Assembly (NCBI GenBank): GCA_046153505.1
Contig: JBJXDT010000048.1
Coordinates: forward strand, 1 to 5,309
From: JBJXDT01 sp046153505
Lineage (GTDB): Bacteria; Pseudomonadota; Gammaproteobacteria; Burkholderiales; Methylophilaceae
DNA length: 5,309 bases
Reading direction: 5' to 3'
Shown: positions 1 through 5,309 of the stretch, one piece after another
Position numbering within the stretch: position 1 is the stretch's first letter
Layout of the letters: every line of letters begins with the position of its first letter
Position numbers and translations under genes: made by a program
Notes under the pieces: generated by a model
Databases searched by the model: none
Told to the model about the DNA's origin: nothing
Seen by the model: only the letters and a program-made list of their open reading frames with translations

Positions 1-2713
1 GTTTTTCATCGGTTTCCCCATTTCTAAAGCGTTGAATCATTTCTACTTGTAAGTGATTTAGTGGGTCTAAATAAGGTAAGCGGTTACGGATGGAATTGGC
101 TAGCGTCGGGTTCGCACTTAGCCGCTCTGTACTTCCTTGCAACAAGTTAAGCGCATCGGTGGTTAAGCGGTATTCTAGCTCAATGCGACTAAAAATAGAT
201 TCACGCAATGCCTTGTCTTCCACAAGGTGTGCATAATGTCTTGCCACAACCAGATCGGTCTTTGCGAGCACCATATCCACATTCGCAATCAGCGTTTTAA
301 ACAAAGGCCAGTAATCCAGCATCTCTTTTAGCGTGGCAATTCGCGATTCGCTCAAATGTGGGCTTGTGTAAATATATTGATGAATTGCGCTTCCTAAGCC
401 AAACCAGCCCGGCAGCAATAGACGGCATTGCCCCCAAGAGAATCCCCACGGAATCGCGCGCAAATCTTCAATTCTGCGAGTGGATTTACGTGCAGCGGGG
501 CGACTTCCAATATTCAGTTCAGCAATTTCCGAAATTGGCGTAGCGCCAAAAAAATAATCCGCAAAGCCTGGGGTTTCGTACACCAAGCTTCGGTAGCTTG
601 TCATGGCAGTGGTAGATAAATCTTCCATCACAATCTCAAAGGCGCGTCGTTTTGTCGGTTCTAATGCATCTTGTGGAAACAAGCTGGCATCAATTGTTGC
701 GGCGATAAGCGTTTCTAAATGTTGCCTGCCCACTTTGGGGTCGGCGTATTTATTGGCGATTATTTCCCCTTGTTCAGTCAGCCTAATTTGTCCATCCACC
801 GTGCCTTGCGGTTGCGCCATAATAGCCTGATAAGTTGGGCCGCCACCTCTGCCCACCGTACCACCACGACCATGAAATAGGCGAAGTTTAATGTTGGCTT
901 GCTTGAACAGTTCCACAAGTGAAACTTCTGCTTTATAAAGCTCCCAATTTGAAGTTAAAAAGCCGCCATCTTTATTGCTATCCGAGTAGCCAAGCATGAT
1001 TTCTTGCTCGTTGCCTTGGTTACGCAACACGTGGCGTATGCCCAATAAACTAAGCCATTGCCCCATAATCATGGGCGCATGGCGTAAATCGGCGATTGTT
1101 TCAAATAATGGAACGATATTTAAGTCGAGTTGAATCTTTTGTGAGCCCCAAATGCCTTTAAGCATGCCCGTTTCTTTTTGTAGCAGCGCAACTTCTAGCA
1201 GGTCGGAGAGTGTTTCGGTATGCGAGATAATATATTGTCGCACGGCTTGCTCACCAAAGCTGGCGCGGGTTTCCCTCGCTTGGTTAAGCACGCCAATTTC
1301 TTTATGTACCAACTCAGAGTATTGTTGAAATGGCGAGAATAACAGGCGAGGCTGTTTAAGCTCATCTAAAATGGTTTTGATTTTTTCTTCTTCGGTCAGC
1401 GCGTCGTAGTCAAAATCATAGCCCGCTTTATGGAAAAGCTCTTTAATCAAAGCCTCATGCACATCGGACGATTGGCGAATGTCAATAGTGGAAAGATGAA
1501 AGCCAAACGTTTCAATGGCTTTTATCAACTTGCCTAAGCGCGGATAAATTAAGGTTTCGCCTTTATTTTCGCGCAAAGAGTTGGTCAACACCTTTAATTC
1601 TGCTAGCAGTTCACTAGCATCAGTATATGCGAGGGCATCCACGTTTTGCTTGAGCTCACTATCTGGCAGCAACTGTTTAATTGTTTTCATTAATCTATCG
1701 TAGATGCCATTAAGCGCAAGGCGGTAAGGTTCATCTAGTCGATGAGGTGACTGATCTGTAGATCGGCTTGCCAGAGCTTGCACTTCATCATTCACACCAA
1801 TAAGGCGCGATGAGACCGCAAGCTCGCGCCTTAAGGCTTCTAGTTCTTTGGTGTAATATTTAAAAGCTGTTGCCGCTTGATATTGAATGGCTTGGTCTAA
1901 GGTAGTGCCATTCACAAACGGGTTGCCATCGCGGTCGCCACCAATCCAACTGCCCATATGTAATAAGTTGGGAAGGGCATATGGGGTTTCTAGCTCATCT
2001 GCAAATTGGCTATTAATTTGCCGCTCTAAATCTTGCAGAATTTCTGGAATCACCTCTAAGAAAGTGGTTTCGTAATAACTCAGCGCGTTTTCAATCTCAT
2101 TAAAAACGGTGAGTTTTGAAAAGCGCAATATTCTGGTTTGCCACAGCGAGCAAATAGCGCCCTCAATTAGCAAGTGATTGCGTTCCAACTCCCTTTTGGA
2201 AAGTAATGTGGCACGCTCTGCCAGCAAGAAGGCCAACGTACGCTCAATTTCTAAAATACTTTTGCGTTGCACCTCAGTGGGGTGCGCAGTTAAAACTGGA
2301 GAAATAAGTGTATCTTTAAAAAAAGCATCGAGTGTTTTAAAGCTAATATTATTGCGCGTCATTTCCTCTAGAGAGTAAGCCAGCATGCTCGGTTGTGCGC
2401 TATCTTCGTTTAGGCGCGTTTGTTGGTGCGTATATAAATCCTCGGCAATATTCACTAAGTGCTTAAAGTAGCTAAATGCGCGTACCACTGAGATGGTTTG
2501 TTCTGGAGTTAAGTTTTTAAGTAACTTTTCTAAGGTGAGTGATGCTTGCTGATCATTTTCCTTATGAAATTTAACTGCTGATTTGCGAATGTTTTCAATT
2601 AAGTCTAGGGTGACTTTACCTTCCTTTTTTAAGATGGTTTCACCCAATACGCGCCCTAAATAACGAATGTTTTCCTTCATTTCTTTCGCTTGCTTGCTTT
2701 GAGTGTCAGTCAT
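1..2713 (-). CDS. ppc: Phosphoenolpyruvate carboxylase, 3' end cut by window edge
   Basis: This cytoplasmic anaplerotic enzyme carboxylates phosphoenolpyruvate with bicarbonate to give oxaloacetate and phosphate. 904 codons are readable without a stop. The E. coli enzyme has 883 residues; with the insertions seen here, roughly 25 C-terminal residues should lie beyond the left edge. Visible signatures are the catalytic-histidine motif LTAHPTEVQRKS (H144), GSWIGGDRDGNP (around D260), IDIRQSS (R413), LGYSDSNKDGG (K581) and the glycine-rich loop FHGRGGTVGRGGGP (H614, R616, R622). By alignment from memory, the E. coli aspartate-inhibition residues R587, K773 and R832 match R622, K818 (AKTDL) and R878 (RLPYLDPLN). 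The fourth, Asn881, is off the edge. The chosen start at 2711-2713 is the first ATG after an in-frame stop at 2729-2731 and gives an N-terminus close to E. coli length. It has no clear Shine-Dalgarno sequence. An ATG at 2678-2680 (M12), preceded by GAAAGAA, is a weaker alternative. No frameshift is apparent. Confidence 0.97.
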   Translation of the reverse strand, partial: MTDTQSKQAKEMKENIRYLGRVLGETILKKEGKVTLDLIENIRKSAVKFHKENDQQASLTLEKLLKNLTPEQTISVVRAFSYFKHLVNIAEDLYTHQQTRLNEDSAQPSMLAYSLEEMTRNNISFKTLDAFFKDTLISPVLTAHPTEVQRKSILEIERTLAFLLAERATLLSKRELERNHLLIEGAICSLWQTRILRFSKLTVFNEIENALSYYETTFLEVIPEILQDLERQINSQFADELETPYALPNLLHMGSWIGGDRDGNPFVNGTTLDQAIQYQAATAFKYYTKELEALRRELAVSSRLIGVNDEVQALASRSTDQSPHRLDEPYRLALNGIYDRLMKTIKQLLPDSELKQNVDALAYTDASELLAELKVLTNSLRENKGETLIYPRLGKLIKAIETFGFHLSTIDIRQSSDVHEALIKELFHKAGYDFDYDALTEEEKIKTILDELKQPRLLFSPFQQYSELVHKEIGVLNQARETRASFGEQAVRQYIISHTETLSDLLEVALLQKETGMLKGIWGSQKIQLDLNIVPLFETIADLRHAPMIMGQWLSLLGIRHVLRNQGNEQEIMLGYSDSNKDGGFLTSNWELYKAEVSLVELFKQANIKLRLFHGRGGTVGRGGGPTYQAIMAQPQGTVDGQIRLTEQGEIIANKYADPKVGRQHLETLIAATIDASLFPQDALEPTKRRAFEIVMEDLSTTAMTSYRSLVYETPGFADYFFGATPISEIAELNIGSRPAARKSTRRIEDLRAIPWGFSWGQCRLLLPGWFGLGSAIHQYIYTSPHLSESRIATLKEMLDYWPLFKTLIANVDMVLAKTDLVVARHYAHLVEDKALRESIFSRIELEYRLTTDALNLLQGSTERLSANPTLANSIRNRLPYLDPLNHLQVEMIQRFRNGETDEK

Positions 2714-2740
2714 ATTAGTGGTGTTTTGCTATCGATACTG

Positions 2741-2769
2741 ATTGTGTAAGCAACAAGCGCACCAATCAA
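2741..2769 (-). promoter_or_regulatory. Candidate sigma-70 promoter for ppc
   Basis: Read on the minus strand, TTGATT (2764-2769) and CACAAT (2741-2746) are separated by exactly 17 bases. Each matches the sigma-70 consensus at four of six positions. Transcription would start near 2733-2735, leaving a leader of about 20 bases before the ppc ATG at 2713. The match is weak and this AT-rich gap offers other poor candidates, so it is only a suggestion. A GGTGCGC half-site (2757-2763) sits directly next to the -35 box. Confidence 0.3.
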
Positions 2770-2815
2770 TAAAACCACTTGAAAGACTTCTATTTATTGA
2801 GGTTGAGCGACTCTA

Positions 2816-2843
2816 GGTGCGTTAATTTTAAATTTAATGCACC
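2816..2843. repeat. 28-bp near-perfect inverted repeat upstream of ppc
   Basis: The arms GGTGCGTTAA (2816-2825) and TTAATGCACC (2834-2843) pair at nine of ten positions; the remaining pair is G/T. They are separated by an 8-base AT-only centre, TTTTAAAT. It lies about 100 bp upstream of the ppc start and about 45 bp upstream of the candidate -35 box. No T-run follows on either strand, so it does not look like an intrinsic terminator. The symmetry is consistent with a dimeric regulator's operator, or with a cruciform or RNA hairpin. No regulator family is recognised from the sequence. Confidence 0.5.
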
Positions 2844-2851
2844 GATAATGT

Positions 2852-2878
2852 ATGGCTTGCACAGCTACAGTGCGCCAT
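2852..2878. repeat. Interrupted hairpin downstream of the HDOD gene
   Basis: ATGGC (2852-2856) pairs with GCCAT (2874-2878), and inside it GCAC (2859-2862) pairs with GTGC (2870-2873) around a 7-base loop. A two-base bulge (TT at 2857-2858) interrupts one side. It lies about 50 bp past the HDOD stop codon, where a terminator for that minus-strand gene would be expected. The bases following it in that direction are not a U-run, so it is at best a Rho-dependent or transcript-stabilising structure. It may also be chance. Confidence 0.35.
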
Positions 2879-2929
2879 GGCCTGATTAATTGCTAGGAGT
2901 AAAGATCTGCTTATGAGTCAATCGGAATT

Positions 2930-3748
2930 CTATTTAACTGGTACGCCAATTAAAAACTTCACTCTATCTACATCGACATGAAGGAAATCGGCAATGCCTT
3001 GATAATCATCAGGCAGCGCAGCGTCGTCCCAGCCGTTTGCAGAATGCCTTGCAAGATTCACTGCTAAAGATACATTAATAGCGCGGTGGTCACTGGCATC
3101 TTGATCTTCCATCAGCTTAGAAAGTAGCGGTGGCAGCTGAAATATTTCTACTAATTCTTTTTGCAAATCTACCAGTTTAAAGCCTAAAACTTCTTCTTGG
3201 ATGACCTTGCTACGAAGCGTTCTATCTGCATGCTGCTTATCAAAAATAGCATTCATCTTGTCTGGCGCAAAACACCACATGAGCATTTCGGCCAAGTCGT
3301 GCAGCAGAGCGGCAATGCGCACTTCTTCTGAGTGTAAATCTTTGTGCATTGCTGCCCAATTTGAGGCAAAATAAGCAGCACGATGAGCACGTTTGATTGA
3401 CCTTAGTAAGTGAGTCAGCGCAGTGATTTCATGTTGCAATTGGTCTTCAACCAACGGGCTTGCGGGCAAGTTGCGATAAAACGCATCTGTGCCCATCATT
3501 AATATGGCTTGTTCTACTTGAATCAAGTCTTGTAACTGATGTCTGCCTTGATGCTGTTTAGCAAAGCTAATCACGCGAAACACCATAAATGGGTCGTTAA
3601 GCACAATTGATGTTATTTCACGCGCACTAAGCCTGCTTTCGTCTTCTTGCAGACGCTCAAGCTCGCGTGCGGTATGTTTCAGCACGGGAATTGGGTGGTG
3701 TGTAAAAAAATCAATCCACTTCGGAATGTCGTAAAAAGTTTCAGCCAT
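2930..3748 (-). CDS. HDOD-domain protein with a degraded HD site
   Basis: This complete 272-residue protein resembles the HDOD family (PF08668), whose members are HD-related helical proteins generally lacking phosphohydrolase activity and often linked to bacterial signalling. The first ~20 residues (IPKWIDFFTHHPIPVLKHT) lead into the helical domain. A histidine in KRAHRAAYFASNWA (H122) and the doublet in IAALLHDLAEML (H150, D151) resemble the first HD-motif residues. The later histidine usually seen in LGF-x-H-AEVG is replaced by leucine in LGFKLVDLQ (L192), and the following His-His pair after the W-x-LP motif is absent (FQLPPLLSKLMEDQ). A hydrolase role is therefore unlikely. No signal peptide, membrane segment, GGDEF, EAL or receiver domain is present. 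The start is supported by GGAGAA at 3755-3760, about six bases before the ATG. It is divergent from lysS and 216 bp upstream of ppc. Its specific role cannot be inferred. Confidence 0.9.
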   Translation of the reverse strand: MAETFYDIPKWIDFFTHHPIPVLKHTARELERLQEDESRLSAREITSIVLNDPFMVFRVISFAKQHQGRHQLQDLIQVEQAILMMGTDAFYRNLPASPLVEDQLQHEITALTHLLRSIKRAHRAAYFASNWAAMHKDLHSEEVRIAALLHDLAEMLMWCFAPDKMNAIFDKQHADRTLRSKVIQEEVLGFKLVDLQKELVEIFQLPPLLSKLMEDQDASDHRAINVSLAVNLARHSANGWDDAALPDDYQGIADFLHVDVDRVKFLIGVPVK

Positions 3749-3754
3749 CTATAA

Positions 3755-3760
3755 TTCTCC
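3755..3760 (-). promoter_or_regulatory. Ribosome binding site of the HDOD gene
   Basis: On the minus strand GGAGAA lies six bases upstream of the ATG at 3746-3748. It is the only strong Shine-Dalgarno sequence among the three genes here and fixes the HDOD start. Confidence 0.75.
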
Positions 3761-3767
3761 ACGAATA

Positions 3768-3782
3768 GCCTTATATTAAGGC
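3768..3782. repeat. Perfect 6-bp inverted repeat over the HDOD promoter
   Basis: GCCTTA and TAAGGC flank a three-base TAT centre, giving a perfect 15-bp inverted repeat. It covers the candidate -10 box of the HDOD gene (3770-3775), so a protein bound here could block transcription. With only a three-base loop and no T-run, it is not a convincing terminator. The same AAGGC/GCCTT word recurs at 3812-3816 and 3859-3863. Confidence 0.45.
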
Positions 3783-3799
3783 GAAATTGAGCTTTTTAA
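3770..3799 (-). promoter_or_regulatory. Candidate sigma-70 promoter for the HDOD gene
   Basis: On the minus strand, TTAAAA (3794-3799, four of six consensus bases) is followed after 18 bases by TATAAG (3770-3775, five of six). Transcription would begin near 3762-3764, leaving a short leader of about 15 bases that still includes the GGAGAA ribosome binding site. The surroundings are very AT-rich, so alternative registers exist, for example TTTAAA with TAATAT at 16-base spacing. Confidence 0.4.
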
Positions 3800-3830
3800 A
3801 ATTAAGAAAAGAAGGCAAAAATACCCCTAA

Positions 3831-3857
3831 TTAAAAACGAGTGGAAAGTGTTAAAAT
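3831..3857 (+). promoter_or_regulatory. Candidate extended -10 promoter for lysS
   Basis: TAAAAT (3852-3857) matches the -10 consensus at five of six positions and is preceded by TG one base upstream (3849-3850), forming an extended -10 element. The best -35 is TTAAAA (3831-3836), four of six matches but only 15 bases away; an extended -10 can compensate for a poor -35. The start would be near 3864, giving a leader of about 30 bases before the lysS ATG. Confidence 0.5.
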
Positions 3858-3895
3858 AGCCTTTTAGCCTAATAATTCTTTAGATTGAGCAAAGC

Positions 3896-5309
3896 ATGAC
3901 TGAGCACACACAAGAAAACCAGCCAATAGTTGATGAAATCCGTATTGATGAGAATCATGTCATGCAAGAGCGCCGTGAAAAGCTCAAAGCAATTCGTGCG
4001 CAGGCGAAAGCGAATAGCGGCGCGGCGTTTCCAAACGACTTTAAACCAGATGCTCTGGCAGCCAAACTCCATGCGGAGTTTGCAGGGTTCGAAAATGAAG
4101 TGCTCGACCCCAAGGCGGTACATGTGAGCGTTGCTGGGCGCATGATGCTAAAGCGTGTGATGGGTAAGGCGAGTTTTGCTACCGTTCAAGACGCCAGCGG
4201 CCGCATTCAGCTTTTTATTGGCAGCTCAAATTTGGACGAAGCGACCTATGAAGCTTTTAAACATTGGGATTTGGGCGATATTATTGCAGCACGCGGTATC
4301 TTGTTTAAAACCAAAACTGGTGAGCTCTCTGTAAAAGTTTCTGAGTTGCGCTTACTAACAAAATCTTTGCGACCGTTGCCCGAAAAATTTCATGGTTTAG
4401 CTGATCAAGAAACAAAATACCGCCAACGGTACGTGGATTTGATTGTAAGCGAAGAAACGCGTGCAACATTTGTGGCACGTAGCAAAGTAGTTTCTGCCAT
4501 TCGCAACTTTATGATTGAAAACGAATTTTTAGAAGTGGAAACGCCGATGCTGCACCCCATTCCTGGTGGTGCTTCAGCCAAGCCATTTATCACACATCAT
4601 AATGCACTAGATATGCAAATGTTTATGCGTATTGCGCCTGAGCTTTATTTAAAACGCCTTGTAGTGGGTGGTTTTGAGCGTGTGTTTGAGGTGAATCGTA
4701 ATTTCCGTAACGAAGGTTTAAGTGTCCGCCATAATCCAGAATTCACAATGATGGAGTTCTATGCAGCTTATACCGATTATCTCTGGCTCATGGATTATAC
4801 CGAGCGCTGTATTCGTGCTGCGGCGCTGGCTGCATGTGGTACAGCAGTGGTGCAATATGATGGTAAAGAGGTAGATTTTAGCAAACCCTTTGAACGTTTG
4901 ACGATTGTGGGGGCGATTCAAAAATATGCGCCGCAATATACGCTTGAGCAATTAAATGATGCGGATTTCTTACGCAAAGAAATTTTGAAATATGGTGAGA
5001 AGCCATTTGACCACGCGGGTCTTGGTGCCTTGCAACTGAGCTTGTTTGAAGTGACAGCCGAAGCGCAATTGTGGAATCCGACCTATATCATTGATTATCC
5101 TGTAGAAGTTTCTCCGCTTGCACGGGCGAGTGACAAAAACCCAGAAATCACCGAACGTTTTGAATTGTTTGTGACAGGCCGCGAAATCGCCAATGGATTC
5201 AGCGAGTTAAACGACGCAGAAGACCAAGCGGCGCGCTTTCACGCTCAAATGAAAGCAAAAGAAGCTGGCGATGCAGAAGCGATGTTCTACGATGCTGATT
5301 TTATTCGCG
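3896..5309 (+). CDS. lysS: Lysyl-tRNA synthetase, class II, 3' end cut by window edge
   Basis: This cytoplasmic homodimeric enzyme activates lysine with ATP and transfers it to tRNA-Lys. 471 codons are present; comparison with the 505-residue E. coli enzyme predicts about 43 more beyond the right edge, including class II motif 3 (GIGIDR). The N-terminal anticodon-binding OB fold spans roughly residues 75-170 (HVSVAGRMMLKRVMGKASF onwards). The catalytic core has motif 1 (FLEVETPMLHPIPGGASA, around P217) and motif 2 (FRNEGLSVRHNPEFTMMEF, R271). Residues matching the E. coli LysU lysine site are all present at a constant +9 offset: E249, R271, E287, Y289, N433, F435 and E437 (NGFSEL). The start at 3896 puts RREKL near its E. 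coli position, which argues against the internal ATG at residue 23. The ribosome binding site is weak (GAG at 3887-3889). lysS commonly follows prfB in proteobacteria; here it is preceded by a divergent gene. Confidence 0.97.
   Translation, partial: MTEHTQENQPIVDEIRIDENHVMQERREKLKAIRAQAKANSGAAFPNDFKPDALAAKLHAEFAGFENEVLDPKAVHVSVAGRMMLKRVMGKASFATVQDASGRIQLFIGSSNLDEATYEAFKHWDLGDIIAARGILFKTKTGELSVKVSELRLLTKSLRPLPEKFHGLADQETKYRQRYVDLIVSEETRATFVARSKVVSAIRNFMIENEFLEVETPMLHPIPGGASAKPFITHHNALDMQMFMRIAPELYLKRLVVGGFERVFEVNRNFRNEGLSVRHNPEFTMMEFYAAYTDYLWLMDYTERCIRAAALAACGTAVVQYDGKEVDFSKPFERLTIVGAIQKYAPQYTLEQLNDADFLRKEILKYGEKPFDHAGLGALQLSLFEVTAEAQLWNPTYIIDYPVEVSPLARASDKNPEITERFELFVTGREIANGFSELNDAEDQAARFHAQMKAKEAGDAEAMFYDADFIR

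Noticed and set aside
358..830. Overlapping plus-strand open frames of 61 to 75 residues
   Set aside because: They are antisense shadows of ppc, which carries conserved active-site motifs across this interval; none resembles a known protein.
1887..2378. Two plus-strand open frames of 62 and 66 residues
   Set aside because: They lie antisense to ppc, over the GGDRDGNP and catalytic-histidine regions, and have no independent support.
2678..2680. Alternative ppc start at M12
   Set aside because: It has a slightly purine-rich upstream sequence, but would make the N-terminus seven residues shorter than E. coli PPC before the VLGETI motif; the upstream ATG fits better, though this is not certain.
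2852..2878. Intrinsic terminator for the HDOD gene
   Set aside because: The hairpin is bulged and no run of U follows it in the direction of transcription, so it is recorded only as an inverted repeat.
3869..4123. Minus-strand 84-residue open frame with a hydrophobic C-terminal stretch resembling a membrane segment
   Set aside because: It lies almost entirely antisense to the well-supported lysS N-terminus, has no good ribosome binding site, and its hydrophobic end follows from reading lysS codons for polar residues backwards.
3930..4127. Plus-strand 65-residue Lys/Arg-rich open frame
   Set aside because: It is a shifted frame wholly inside lysS. Its basic composition is a by-product of the lysS codons.
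4405..4951. Minus-strand open frames of 62 and 77 residues
   Set aside because: They are antisense to the lysS catalytic core, where the plus-strand frame has class II synthetase motifs 1 and 2.

Overview
The window carries three protein genes and looks like ordinary core chromosome from a beta-proteobacterium. From left to right: (1) a nearly complete phosphoenolpyruvate carboxylase gene (ppc) on the minus strand, whose 3' end runs off the left edge; (2) a complete HDOD-domain protein gene on the minus strand; (3) a lysyl-tRNA synthetase gene (lysS) on the plus strand, whose 3' end runs off the right edge. The G+C content looks mid-40s by eye. Together with the beta-proteobacterial flavour of the proteins, this suggests a Methylophilales organism such as a Methylotenera-like methylotroph. 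That assignment rests on recognition and not on a search.

Layout: 2-2713 (minus) ppc; 2714-2929 a 216-bp gap with two imperfect inverted repeats and a weak candidate ppc promoter; 2930-3748 (minus) HDOD protein; 3749-3895 a 147-bp divergent promoter region; 3896-5309 (plus) lysS. No intergenic stretch exceeds 300 bp. I see no tRNA or rRNA gene, insertion sequence, CRISPR array, phage gene or toxin-antitoxin pair.

The three products do not form a pathway. PPC replenishes oxaloacetate, LysS charges tRNA-Lys, and the HDOD protein is a likely non-enzymatic signalling or scaffold protein whose HD site is partly degraded. The HDOD gene and lysS are divergent and share one short promoter region. 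The HDOD gene and ppc point the same way, but the 216-bp structured gap suggests ppc has its own promoter. The least explained parts are the two intergenic regions: a 28-bp near-perfect palindrome plus a further copy of its half-site upstream of ppc, and a cluster of AAGGC/GCCTT elements, one pair forming a perfect hairpin, between the HDOD gene and lysS. I found no clear sign of a new multi-gene system.
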